Of a DNA stretch of 64,000 nucleotides, positions 1 to 7,032 are shown one piece after another. Position 1 is the first letter of the stretch, and every line of letters starts with the position of its first letter. Source of the DNA: Streptomyces sp. WM4235 (GTDB lineage Bacteria; Actinomycetota; Actinomycetes; Streptomycetales; Streptomycetaceae); the NCBI RefSeq assembly GCF_001279725.1, contig NZ_LGDE01000227.1:6588-70587 (forward strand), written 5' to 3'. The notes below the pieces were generated by a model. It did not search any database. It had not been told where the DNA came from and saw only the letters and a program-made list of their open reading frames with translations. A program made the position numbers and the translations under genes.

Positions 1-2
1 CG

Positions 3-458
3 ATGCAGCTCCAGTTGACCGCCAAGGGCCGTACGGACGAGGCGGTGGTCATCACCGGGATCGACGTGCGCGTGGTCGAGCGCGGCGCGCCGCTCGCGTG
101 GCGGGCCTTCTCCATGGGCGACGGCTGCGGCAGCGGCATCACCCCTCAGACCTTCGACATCGACCTGGACGACGCCCGGCCCGTGACCAGGGCGAAGGAC
201 GGTCAGGACGGCGGATCCACCGTGCCCGCCAAGGGCTTCCCGTTCAAGGTCTCGTCGCACGACCCGCAGGTGTTCAACCTCGACGTCCACACCGAGGGAC
301 ATCTGGCGAGCTGGTATCTGGAGGTCGGTTGGAGCAGTGGTGACCGGCGCGGCACGGTGCGCGTGGACGACGGCGGTCGGCCCTTCCGCACGAGCGCGCT
401 GGAGGGCCGACCGAGGTACGGCTGGTGGCCGGACCGCAGCGAGTGGGTTGCCCTGTGA
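3..458 (+). CDS. Hypothetical protein, 5'-truncated by window edge
   Basis: The reading frame is open from the first bases to a TGA at 456-458, and codon usage is typical of the window. The ATG at 3 is probably internal, so only the C-terminal about 151 residues are seen. The product is beta-rich and Trp/Gly/Asp-rich, with no membrane segment. It resembles the C-terminal part of uncharacterised Streptomyces proteins, sometimes annotated as regulator-associated, but I recognise no catalytic motif. It converges with the membrane-protein gene at 541-870. Function unknown. Confidence 0.55.
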   Translation: MQLQLTAKGRTDEAVVITGIDVRVVERGAPLAWRAFSMGDGCGSGITPQTFDIDLDDARPVTRAKDGQDGGSTVPAKGFPFKVSSHDPQVFNLDVHTEGHLASWYLEVGWSSGDRRGTVRVDDGGRPFRTSALEGRPRYGWWPDRSEWVAL

Positions 459-540
459 TCCCCCGCGCGCCGCATTGAACTCCTCGCGCGTACGGCCGCG
501 AAGGTGCCGGGTCCGGATCGCGGAGGTGCCAGGTGCGGAT

Positions 541-870
541 TCAGGCGCGGCGCGGGCCGGGGCGGGTACGGCGGTGCAGGCCCGCCAGGAGCGCTCCCAG
601 GGCGAACGACTGGATCAGGACGGAGAGGAGGATGCCTCCGAAGAAGAACCAGTCGGGCATCGGCGTCCCGCCCCACACGGCTTCTCCGAGCGCGCCCACG
701 AGGAAGAACGTGGGCAGGGCGAGGAAGACGGGCCATACCCAGACGAATCCGGGGTCGTCGGCGAACAGGGTCACGGCCGTGGCCATCGCGGCGAGGCAGG
801 CGATCAGACCGAGGTAGATCGCCGACGCGCGGTTGGTGACGGTCAGGCGGATGAAGGTTCGGGCGTTCAC
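541..870 (-). CDS. SCO4225-type small membrane protein
   Basis: A 109-residue protein starting at GTG 870, with a GAGGGGG Shine-Dalgarno a few bases upstream. A longer upstream frame exists but has poor coding character. It begins NARTFIRLTVTNRAS and has about three hydrophobic helices (roughly residues 17-33, 41-60 and 73-95), followed by a basic C-terminal tail. The N-terminus and size match what I recall of the SCO4225 family of Streptomyces membrane proteins. The biochemical role is unknown. No operon partner is evident. Confidence 0.7.
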   Translation of the reverse strand: MNARTFIRLTVTNRASAIYLGLIACLAAMATAVTLFADDPGFVWVWPVFLALPTFFLVGALGEAVWGGTPMPDWFFFGGILLSVLIQSFALGALLAGLHRRTRPGPRRA

Positions 871-1016
871 GGTGTGCCCCCTCGGTAGTGGTTTCTCTTC
901 CCCTCCCCATGTTTCGGGAGGGACCGGGGGTCTGTCGTGAGTATCCGTACCCGGTTCGGTCGGCGCTTGATCACGGTCCCGGGTGAGCCCGCACACCCGG
1001 GACCGGGTACCGGTCA

Positions 1017-1064
1017 GGGCCCCCGCGGGCGGGAGCCCGCCGTCCTGCGCTCCGGCGGGGGCCC
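1017..1064. repeat. Long hairpin in the 871-1199 intergenic region
   Basis: Between the membrane-protein start (870) and the EF-hand gene (1200) there are 329 bases without a credible gene. They hold an inverted repeat with 10-bp perfect arms, GGGCCCCCGC at 1017-1026 and GCGGGGGCCC at 1055-1064, enclosing a second small GGGC/GCCC hairpin. It could be an attenuator or a terminator-like structure. A TAGAGT-like -10 for the EF-hand gene lies near 1121. No protein or RNA gene was recognised here. Confidence 0.45.
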
Positions 1065-1199
1065 GCCGGCGGGTGACCGTTCGCGCAGATGTGCTCGTGG
1101 GACCGGGGGCGCGCCCCGGCCTAGAGTTACGCGCTGTCTGCCGGCCCTCGTCGGGTCGGCCGCGTCCGTGGTTCGGTTCGGCGTCGAGGGAGACCGCTC

Positions 1200-1739
1200 A
1201 TGGCCAGCGCGTTTCAGGAGCGCAAGCTCAAGGGGATGTTCGCCGCGTTCGACGCGGACGGCGACGGCTTCCTGCGCGAGGAGGACTTCACCTCGCTCGT
1301 CGCCCGATGGAGCCGACTGCCGGGAGTGGGGCCCGGCACGGCGGTCCGCGAGCGGATGGAAACCCTGCTCATGGGGTGGTGGGCGGCGCTGCTGGAAGTC
1401 GGGGACACCAACGGGGACGGCGCGATCGACATGGGCGAGCTGCTCGCCCTCGTCGACCGGCTGCCCGCCATGGTCGCGGACGTCACCGCGACCGCCGACA
1501 CCGTCTTCGACGCCGTGGACGCCAACGGCGACGGCCGCATCTCCCCCGAGGAACACCGCACGCTCGTCGAGACGTGGAACGGTCGGCCCGTGGACGTGAC
1601 GGGCGTCTTCGAGCTGCTCGACCTGAACGGCGACGGCCACCTCAGCCGCGAGGAGTTCGCACTGCTGTGGCGCCAGTTCTGGATCAGCGACGATCCGGCG
1701 GAACCGGGCAACTGGCTGTGCGGTCGGATCTCCGGCTGA
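1200..1739 (+). CDS. Four-EF-hand calcium-binding protein
   Basis: A 179-residue acidic cytoplasmic protein. Four canonical EF-hand loops are visible: residues 18-29 (DADGDGFLREED), 69-80 (DTNGDGAIDMGE), 107-118 (DANGDGRISPEE) and 141-152 (DLNGDGHLSREE). Each has D/N at positions 1, 3 and 5, Gly at 6 and an acidic residue at 12, so all four should bind Ca2+. Architecture and length match calerythrin/CabB-type sarcoplasmic calcium-binding proteins of actinomycetes, thought to buffer or sense calcium. The ATG at 1200 follows a GAGGGAGA Shine-Dalgarno. The stop codon lies inside a heptamer repeat tract. Apparently monocistronic. Confidence 0.93.
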   Translation: MASAFQERKLKGMFAAFDADGDGFLREEDFTSLVARWSRLPGVGPGTAVRERMETLLMGWWAALLEVGDTNGDGAIDMGELLALVDRLPAMVADVTATADTVFDAVDANGDGRISPEEHRTLVETWNGRPVDVTGVFELLDLNGDGHLSREEFALLWRQFWISDDPAEPGNWLCGRISG

Positions 1740-1775
1740 CTGCTGACTGCTGACTGCTGACGGCTGACGGCTGAC
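1734..1775. repeat. Six tandem heptamers (GGCTGAC/TGCTGAC)
   Basis: Six head-to-tail 7-bp units at the end of the EF-hand gene: GGCTGAC, three of TGCTGAC, then two of GGCTGAC. The first unit contains the TGA stop codon. Similar CAG/CCAAC-type degenerate heptamer tracts follow genes at 3819-3864 and 61121-61170. Not a CRISPR, because the unit is too short and there are no spacers. Confidence 0.85.
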
Positions 1776-1874
1776 GCGGCAGTGACCCGGGGCTCGCCGA
1801 CGCGCGCGCGTCGGCGGGTCACGCGGCACCGGGAGCGGGAGCGGCACCGGGAGCGGGCGGTCGGCCCTCCGTGC

Positions 1875-2267
1875 TCAGCGTGCGCTGCCGAGGTTCCGGT
1901 CCTCCTCACTGCCGGACAGCATGAGCGTGGTCTCCTCTATGCGGCGGAATCGGCCGTCGGCGGCGAACTCGCCGAAGAGGTAGACCTCGGTGCGGACGCC
2001 GGAGCCGTCCTTCTTGACGACGTCGACGGTGTGACGATCGGCGTACATCCTTCCGTCGGTCAGTTCCTCGTGCACCTCGACACTGCCCGTCGCGACCACC
2101 GTGCGCAGGTGGGCGATGTGGGCGATGAACCCGTCGCGCTCGTCCCACGTGCCGTTCGTGCGCTGGCGGTAGTCGGGGGCGAAGTGCCGCTCGACGGCTT
2201 CCCCGAGGTCGAGCTCCGGGGTGAACAGGAGGTCGTTGAGGGCGGCGGCGATGTTGGTGTGGCTCAT
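1875..2267 (-). CDS. SnoaL-like / NTF2-superfamily protein
   Basis: A 130-residue protein starting at ATG 2267 behind an ACGGAGGACA Shine-Dalgarno. Sequence pattern (short N-terminal helices, FAPDYRQRTNG, RDGFIAHIAHLR, then alternating beta strands) is that of the cone-shaped SnoaL-like polyketide-cyclase/ester-dihydrolase fold, here a small stand-alone version. The substrate cannot be inferred. It is divergent from the MarR gene at 2371, and two identical-type palindromes lie between them, so it is probably the repressed target of that MarR protein. Confidence 0.8.
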   Translation of the reverse strand: MSHTNIAAALNDLLFTPELDLGEAVERHFAPDYRQRTNGTWDERDGFIAHIAHLRTVVATGSVEVHEELTDGRMYADRHTVDVVKKDGSGVRTEVYLFGEFAADGRFRRIEETTLMLSGSEEDRNLGSAR

Positions 2268-2305
2268 GGTTGTCCTCCGTGACGGGGTGGCTTCGACCCG
2301 ATAAT

Positions 2306-2358
2306 GCGTGCGCTGCGCACGCTTCCGAGCATACACAGACTGCGTGCGCGGCGCACGC
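2306..2358. promoter_or_regulatory. Twin MarR-type operators between divergent genes
   Basis: Two 17-bp near-identical palindromes: GCGTGCGCTGCGCACGC at 2306-2322 and GCGTGCGCGGCGCACGC at 2342-2358, 36 bp centre to centre. The first overlaps the probable promoter of the leftward SnoaL gene (CATTAT -10 on the minus strand at 2300-2305). The second abuts a TATTCT -10 at 2359-2364 for the MarR gene. The position suggests autoregulation plus repression of the neighbour. Confidence 0.8.
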
Positions 2359-2370
2359 TATTCTTGGACC

Positions 2371-2832
2371 GTGAACAACGAGACGGGACACGAGGTCGCC
2401 GACGCCCTGGGCGACCTGCTCAAGCGCACCCTCCGGGCCGACCTGCACCGGGCCCTCACCGAGGGCCTGGGAGAGGCCGTCGACGAGGTCACCTACCCGG
2501 TACTCAGCGGGCTGGCCAGAACGGGCCCCCGCAGCGCCGCCGACCTGGCCGCCGACGTGGGGTTGGACCGTTCCGGCGTGAGCCGACGAGCCTCACGACT
2601 GGAGGCCGCGGGCCTCGTGCGCCGCGAACAGGACCCGGCCGACCGGCGGGCCGTCCTGCTGACGCTCACCACCCGGGGCGCCCGCACGGTGGAGATCATG
2701 CGGCAGCGCCTGGCCTCGCGCATCGAGGCGTCCTTGAGCTCCTGGCCACCGGAGGAGGCCCGCTCGTTCGCCGTCAACCTGCGCCGATTCGTCGACGAGG
2801 GCCCCTTCACGGGCTCCACCGAACAACAGTGA
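2371..2832 (+). CDS. MarR-family transcriptional regulator
   Basis: A 153-residue winged-helix protein starting at GTG 2371. The core reads PVLSGLARTGPRSAADLAADVG, then the recognition helix DRSGVSRRASRLEAAGLV and the wing RREQDPADRRAVLLTLT, all classic MarR. The predicted TATTCT -10 at 2359-2364 places transcription start at or next to the GTG. With no Shine-Dalgarno, the mRNA is probably leaderless. Divergent from the SnoaL-like gene with shared operators at 2306-2358. The ligand is unknown. Confidence 0.9.
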   Translation: MNNETGHEVADALGDLLKRTLRADLHRALTEGLGEAVDEVTYPVLSGLARTGPRSAADLAADVGLDRSGVSRRASRLEAAGLVRREQDPADRRAVLLTLTTRGARTVEIMRQRLASRIEASLSSWPPEEARSFAVNLRRFVDEGPFTGSTEQQ

Positions 2833-2833
2833 C

Positions 2834-2878
2834 GTCAATGAATCCTTGACAAGGTACCCGCGTCAAGGTTTCCTTGAC
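2834..2878 (+). promoter_or_regulatory. Twin GTCAAGG/CCTTGAC inverted repeats
   Basis: Two 17-bp elements, GTCAATGAATCCTTGAC (2834-2850) and GTCAAGGTTTCCTTGAC (2862-2878), 28 bp apart; the second is a perfect palindrome around TTT. Both embed TTGACA -35 hexamers. If the first (2846-2851) is used, the -10 falls at 2869-2874 and transcription starts at the ATG at 2881, giving a leaderless mRNA. Likely operator/promoter of the 2881-3764 pair. Confidence 0.6.
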
Positions 2879-2880
2879 AC

Positions 2881-3162
2881 ATGCCGAACACGAAGACGAA
2901 CACCGTACCCGACGGCGCCACTTCGGCGCTGACCGTCCTCCTGCCACTCGTCACGGTCGTACCCGCGCTCACGGCGATGTTCGCCGATCGCCTCAGCACC
3001 CCCGCGACCGTGGTCCTGATCGCGTTCGACCTCGCCCTGGTCGCCGTCACGGCCGGATGCTTCGCCCGCTCGGCCGCGGCCCGACGAGCCGCGACCGAGC
3101 GCGCACGCCGCGACGAGGACGTGCTGGACGCGCTCGACCACCGTCCCGGGAAGCGACTTTGA
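2881..3162 (+). CDS. Small two-helix membrane protein, unknown function
   Basis: A 93-residue protein with two hydrophobic helices (about residues 15-36 and 42-60) joined by a short loop, followed by a very basic/acidic cytoplasmic tail ending in GKRL. No Shine-Dalgarno precedes ATG 2881, and the adjacent inverted repeats suggest a leaderless start. The stop TGA (3160-3162) overlaps the TTG start of the HTH gene at 3159, so the two are translationally coupled. I do not recognise the family; a membrane partner for the downstream DNA-binding protein is an inference from coupling. Confidence 0.65.
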   Translation: MPNTKTNTVPDGATSALTVLLPLVTVVPALTAMFADRLSTPATVVLIAFDLALVAVTAGCFARSAAARRAATERARRDEDVLDALDHRPGKRL

Positions 3163-3764
3163 GCGGCCAGCAGTTGCTCGGCCCACAGGAGGCCGCCAGA
3201 ATCCGCGAGGGCATCGCCGCGGCCGTGCTGGGTGTATCCGACGACCTGGCCGATTCCCTCGAACACGATGCCGCGGGCTACCTGCGGCTGGTCGACGCCT
3301 CGCGCGTCGGCGCCGAGGAGGCCGGCCGGTTGCTGCGCGAGGCCGTCCAGGGCGCCAGGGCGGCAGGCCACAGCTGGGACACCGTGGGCCGCGTCCTGGG
3401 GGTGAGCCGCCAAGCCGCGCAACAGCGGTTCGCGAACAAGGACAAGGACGCCGCCCCGTCCGGGGCGTCGGGCAACCCCGACGCTCCCGAGCGACGGATC
3501 CTCACCCCCCTGACCGCGTTCAACGAGATGGCCGCACTCGCCGACGCCGGGCGCGACGGGTGGCACCTGGTCGGCTACGGCGCTTTCTTCCACGAGGTCG
3601 AGGCCTCCGACCACGCCTGGGAGCACTGCCGGGTGCCGGTGGTGTCCGGCGGACGCCACCGGCGACTGGAGGCCGACGGATGGATCGCGGTCGGCGAGGG
3701 CTGGTTCCCGTGGCGCTACTACAAGCGCCCACTGCCTCCCGCCGGGACCGACGACAAACACTGA
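3159..3764 (+). CDS. HTH-containing protein with C-terminal aromatic domain
   Basis: A 201-residue protein whose TTG start overlaps the previous stop (TTGA). Residues about 60-95 hold a helix-turn-helix (AGHSWDTVGRVLGVSRQAAQQ) of the type found in many short actinobacterial regulators. The C-terminal part, after a Pro/Gly/Asp linker, is rich in Trp, Tyr and His (WHLVGYGAFFHEVE, WFPWRYYKRP). The ligand and family name are not recognised. It is encoded with a small membrane protein and may bind the twin GTCAAGG repeats upstream. Confidence 0.7.
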   Translation: MSGQQLLGPQEAARIREGIAAAVLGVSDDLADSLEHDAAGYLRLVDASRVGAEEAGRLLREAVQGARAAGHSWDTVGRVLGVSRQAAQQRFANKDKDAAPSGASGNPDAPERRILTPLTAFNEMAALADAGRDGWHLVGYGAFFHEVEASDHAWEHCRVPVVSGGRHRRLEADGWIAVGEGWFPWRYYKRPLPPAGTDDKH

Positions 3765-3818
3765 ACGCCCAACAGCCGACACCCGACGCCCGGGCGACCG
3801 GCGCCCGCCAACCCGCGT

Positions 3819-3864
3819 CAGCCCCTCAGCCCTCAGGCCTAGCCCTCAGCCCCGGTCCTCAGGC
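3819..3864. repeat. Degenerate CCCTCAG/CCTCAGG heptamer tract
   Basis: Several near-tandem CCTCAG units occur between the convergent HTH and epoxide-hydrolase-like genes and run into the latter's stop codon. The tract is similar in style to the one at 1734-1775. The rest of 3765-3858 has no gene and no convincing hairpin terminator. Confidence 0.5.
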
Positions 3865-5010
3865 CCAGGCGTCGAGTGTGCCGAAGAAGGCGCGGACATC
3901 CGTCACGAAGGCCTCCGGCTGCTCCAGTGCGAGGAAGTTGCCTCCCTGTTCCAGCTCGGTCCAGTGGGTGACGTTGTGGTCCCGGTCGGCGAAACGCCGG
4001 ATGGCGATGTCGGTGTCCAGGACGACGGCCACACCGGTCGGGACGGTGCCGCGCGGCTTCGGGGCCCAGGCGCTCGGGTCGTGGGCCGACTCGTAGTACA
4101 GGTTCGCGGAGGAGCCCGCCGTACCGGTGAACCAGTACACGCTGATGTTGGTCAGCAGTCGATCGCGGCCCACGGCATCCTCGGGAAGCTCGGCCTCCGG
4201 GTCCGTCCACTCCTTGAACTTCTCTGCGATCCAGGCGAGTTGGCCGACCGGCGAGTCGTGCAGTCCGTGGGCGAGGGTCTGTGGGCGGGTGGACTGGATG
4301 GCGTTGAAGCCCATCTTGTCCTGCTGGAAGTCCTCCAGTCGTGCCAGTCGCTCCCGCTCGGGCCCGGTCAACCCGTCACATTCGCCCGGGGCCCCCGAGG
4401 GGAAGGTGATCAGGCCGTTGACGTGGACGCCGATGACCCGGTCGGGCGCCCGACGTCCCATCTCCAGGGCGATCCAGGCCCCGCCGCCCGTCCCCTGAGT
4501 GCCGTAGGTGTCGTAGCCGAGCCGCGCCATCAGCTCGACGAACGCACCCGCGATACGGCCGGTGTTCCAGCCCGCCTCGCCGAGCGGGCCGGAGAAACCG
4601 GTGCCGGGCGTGGAGGTGACGACGACGTGGAAGTCCCGGGTCAGCGGCGCGATGACGTCGACGAACTGCACGAACGAGCAGGGCCAGTCGTGTACCAGGA
4701 GCAGCGGAACGGCCGTCGGATTCTGCGAACGGACGTGCAGGAAGTGGATGTTCTGGCCGTCGATCTCGGTGGTGAACTGCGGGAACCCGTTGAGTTCCGC
4801 CTCCGCCTTCCGCCAGTCGAAGCCGTCGGCCCAGTAGGCGGCCAGTTCCTTGAGGTACGCGGTCGGCACGCCCCGGCTCCAGCCGGTGCCGGGGATGTCG
4901 CCGGCCCAGCGCGTACGCGCCAACCGGGTGCGCAGGTCGTCGAGTTCCTCCTGCGCGACGTCGATACGGAAGGGACGGATCTGGGGGTCGGTGTTGCTGC
5001 TGGTCTCCAT
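3859..5010 (-). CDS. Epoxide hydrolase-family protein, probably catalytically dead
   Basis: A 383-residue protein beginning at ATG 5010, aligning throughout with the EHN-type epoxide hydrolases (N-terminal EHN domain about 10-115, then alpha/beta hydrolase). The hallmark residues are lost. The oxyanion motif HGWP is HDWP (107-110). The nucleophile elbow GGDWG is GTGGG, so Asp is replaced by Gly175. The terminal GGHF is GGNF, so the catalytic His is Asn358. The frame stays open with typical codon bias. Compare the intact paralogue at 37725-38909. It may be a binding or sensor pseudoenzyme rather than a hydrolase. Divergent from a WYL regulator (5075). Confidence 0.88.
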   Translation of the reverse strand: METSSNTDPQIRPFRIDVAQEELDDLRTRLARTRWAGDIPGTGWSRGVPTAYLKELAAYWADGFDWRKAEAELNGFPQFTTEIDGQNIHFLHVRSQNPTAVPLLLVHDWPCSFVQFVDVIAPLTRDFHVVVTSTPGTGFSGPLGEAGWNTGRIAGAFVELMARLGYDTYGTQGTGGGAWIALEMGRRAPDRVIGVHVNGLITFPSGAPGECDGLTGPERERLARLEDFQQDKMGFNAIQSTRPQTLAHGLHDSPVGQLAWIAEKFKEWTDPEAELPEDAVGRDRLLTNISVYWFTGTAGSSANLYYESAHDPSAWAPKPRGTVPTGVAVVLDTDIAIRRFADRDHNVTHWTELEQGGNFLALEQPEAFVTDVRAFFGTLDAWA

Positions 5011-5031
5011 GGGCAAGACAGTATTCTGGAT

Positions 5032-5052
5032 ATAGGCACGTCCCGTTCCTAT
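5032..5052. promoter_or_regulatory. Candidate operator ATAGG-N11-CCTAT
   Basis: In the 64-bp gap between the divergent epoxide-hydrolase-like and WYL genes there is an inverted repeat, ATAGG (5032-5036) and CCTAT (5048-5052), overlapping the AT-rich stretch expected to hold both -10 regions. Short arms keep confidence low. Confidence 0.4.
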
Positions 5053-5074
5053 TAAGACCTCAGGCTTGGGTTTC

Positions 5075-6043
5075 ATGCTCGACACTTCCGCACGTCTGCT
5101 GCGTCTGCTCTCCCTGCTGCAAACCCCCCGCGCCTGGCCGGGGTCCGAACTGGCCGAGCGCCTGGGGGTGAGCGGGCGCACCGTCCGCAATGACATCGAC
5201 CGCCTGCGGGAACTCGGCTACCCCGTGGACGCCGCGCGCGGGGCCGCCGGCGGGTACCGGCTGGGTGCCGGAGCGGCGATGCCCCCGTTGCTGCTCGACG
5301 ACGAGGAGGCGGTCGCGGTGACGATCGCGCTGCGCACCGCCGCGCGGGGCGCCGTCCCCGGCACTGAGGAGACCTCGCTCCGGGCACTGGCCAAGCTCGA
5401 ACAGGTGCTGCCGTCGCGGCTTCGCCGACGGGTGCGGACGCTCCAGGCCTACACCGTGGCCGTGCCTGCCGACCGACCGGCCCCGGCGGTCTCCGCGGAC
5501 GTGCTGACCGCCCTGGTGTCCGCCTGTCGCGACCGGGAACGACTGCGCTTCGACTATCTGGACCACGCCGGGTCGCCGACCCGGCGCGTCGTGGAGCCGC
5601 ACCGGGCGGTGAACTGGGGGCGGCGCTGGTATCTCGTGGCGTGGGACGTGGAGCGGGAGGACTGGCGGACGTTCAGGGTCGACCGGATCCGGCCCCGCAC
5701 CCCGACCGGGCCGCGATTCGCCCCGCGCGAGGTACCGGGTGGTGACTTCGCGGCGTACGTCTCCGGCCGCGTGTCGGGCGCGGCCTGGCGCCACCACGCG
5801 CGCGTGACCGTCCACGCGCCGGCGACGGCGGTGATCGAGCGGATCAACCCCGCGGTGGGCACGGTGGAGGCGATCGACGCCGACAGCTGCACCCTGGTCA
5901 CCGGCGCCGACACGGTACAGACCCTCGCCGTGCATCTGGGCATGCTCGACTTCGACTTCGACGTCACCGGGCCCGCGGAACTGGTCGCCCACCTGCGGCG
6001 GCTCGCGGGCCGCTACTCCCGCTCGACACCTGCGCCCCAGTGA
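5075..6043 (+). CDS. WYL-domain (YafY/PafC-type) transcriptional regulator
   Basis: A 322-residue regulator starting at ATG 5075 (MLDTSARLLRLLSLLQ). The N-terminal winged HTH covers about residues 1-65, with recognition helix GRTVRNDIDRLRELGYPV and wing GGYRL. A central WYL domain contains the YLVAWDVEREDWRTFRVDRI signature near residue 190. The C-terminal WCX extension follows. Such proteins sense nucleotides or small ligands. It is divergent from the degenerate epoxide hydrolase, which it probably controls. A second, N-terminally damaged WYL protein is at 52483. Confidence 0.92.
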   Translation: MLDTSARLLRLLSLLQTPRAWPGSELAERLGVSGRTVRNDIDRLRELGYPVDAARGAAGGYRLGAGAAMPPLLLDDEEAVAVTIALRTAARGAVPGTEETSLRALAKLEQVLPSRLRRRVRTLQAYTVAVPADRPAPAVSADVLTALVSACRDRERLRFDYLDHAGSPTRRVVEPHRAVNWGRRWYLVAWDVEREDWRTFRVDRIRPRTPTGPRFAPREVPGGDFAAYVSGRVSGAAWRHHARVTVHAPATAVIERINPAVGTVEAIDADSCTLVTGADTVQTLAVHLGMLDFDFDVTGPAELVAHLRRLAGRYSRSTPAPQ

Positions 6044-6080
6044 ACGGACAGTCCCGGGGAGTTCCCGCGGTGCGCGGGTG

Positions 6081-6115
6081 ACGGGCCCCGCGCGCGGAGG
6101 GGTGGCGGGGCCCGT
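6081..6115. terminator. Bidirectional hairpin terminator
   Basis: Perfect 11-bp stem, ACGGGCCCCGC (6081-6091) with GCGGGGCCCGT (6105-6115) and a 13-nt loop, lying between the convergent WYL and GH114-like genes. There is no U-tract, as is usual in Streptomyces. Confidence 0.7.
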
Positions 6116-6118
6116 CGG

Positions 6119-6964
6119 TCAGCAGGACCGGTAGCGGTAGTCGCCCGATCCGGGGGCGGAGACGTCCAGGTCACGCTGGACGATGGAGAGCTTCCCGCCC
6201 CAGGCGGAGCAGGCCCGGTTGTAGCCGGAGGACTCGTACTCGATGACGAACACGCGGTTCGCGTACGCCTTCGCGAAGTCACCGCATTCGTCGTACTGGC
6301 CGCACTCCTCGGCCACGGCGAAGTCGAAGCCGACCTTCGCGCGGTCGGGGAGCATCTCGGCGGTGTTCTTCTGGGCGACGGCGAGACCGTCGGCGTGCGC
6401 GCGGTCGGCCAGGAGCTTGGCGAAGGCCACATTGTGGGCCTTCGTCAGGCGGCCCTTGGAGCGGCTGAGGGAGTCGAGGTTGTCCGGTTCGACGGCCTGG
6501 TAGCCACTGCGGGCGCAGCCGCCGATCCAGTCTCCGACGATCTTCGCGAGGCGGGTGCGCTTGTCGGCCGTCGAGGTGTCCAGGAGCGCCTCGCCCCAGT
6601 TCTCGTCGATGACGGGCTTCTTGTTGCCGTCGCGCAGCACCAGGTCGGGGTGGTTCTTCTGCCACCAGTCGAAGGCGTCGGGCTGGGTCTGGAAGGCGTT
6701 GACGTAGCAGACGTTGTACAGGCCCGCGGCGGGCTTCGCGGAGCGGTCGCGGGAGAGCGCCTTCACGCCCTTGGGCGGCGTGTACGCCTGTCCGATCTGG
6801 TAGTCGAAGGCCATGTTCGCCGCGGGGAGCCGGGGGGCCGCGGCCTGCCCGGCGGACGCCTGGAAGAGCATCAGGCCCGCGCCGAGGGCGGCCGTGACGC
6901 CGACCGCGCCGGCGGCGAGGGTGCGCTTGCGGCGCAGGAAGGGGGTTGCGGAGTGTTTCGGCAC
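6119..6964 (-). CDS. Secreted GH114-like (endo-alpha-1,4-polygalactosaminidase type) protein
   Basis: A 281-residue protein starting at GTG 6964, five bases after GGAG. A Sec signal peptide (RRKR, then a hydrophobic run through AGLMLFQASAGQA-A) covers about the first 46 residues. The mature part has the TIM-barrel pattern of GH114 proteins: AFDYQIGQAYTPP, YNVCYVNAF, VIDENWGEALLDTS, GYQAVEPDNLDS and FVIEYE, with several Cys pairs. The family cleaves polygalactosamine exopolysaccharides. The two-component system at 7026-9178 is just upstream on the same strand, and an OmpR-type direct repeat (7015-7032) sits about 50 bp before the start, suggesting direct control. Confidence 0.85.
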   Translation of the reverse strand: MPKHSATPFLRRKRTLAAGAVGVTAALGAGLMLFQASAGQAAAPRLPAANMAFDYQIGQAYTPPKGVKALSRDRSAKPAAGLYNVCYVNAFQTQPDAFDWWQKNHPDLVLRDGNKKPVIDENWGEALLDTSTADKRTRLAKIVGDWIGGCARSGYQAVEPDNLDSLSRSKGRLTKAHNVAFAKLLADRAHADGLAVAQKNTAEMLPDRAKVGFDFAVAEECGQYDECGDFAKAYANRVFVIEYESSGYNRACSAWGGKLSIVQRDLDVSAPGSGDYRYRSC

Positions 6965-7014
6965 ACGTGCTCCAGTACGAGATGCGGTCTGGTGTTCGCA
7001 TCCTGTGCGAGGGG

Positions 7015-7032
7015 TCATGAGGATTTCATGAG
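7015..7032 (-). promoter_or_regulatory. OmpR-type direct repeat CTCATGA-N4-CTCATGA
   Basis: On the minus strand CTCATGAAATCCTCATGA: two perfect heptamers repeated at 11-bp spacing, one helical turn. This is the usual geometry for PhoB/OmpR-class response regulators. It overlaps the histidine-kinase stop codon and lies about 50 bp upstream of the GH114-like start. Confidence 0.65.

Noticed and set aside
1734..1775. Repeats as a CRISPR array
   Set aside because: The 7-bp units are contiguous with no spacers, and no cas genes are in the window.
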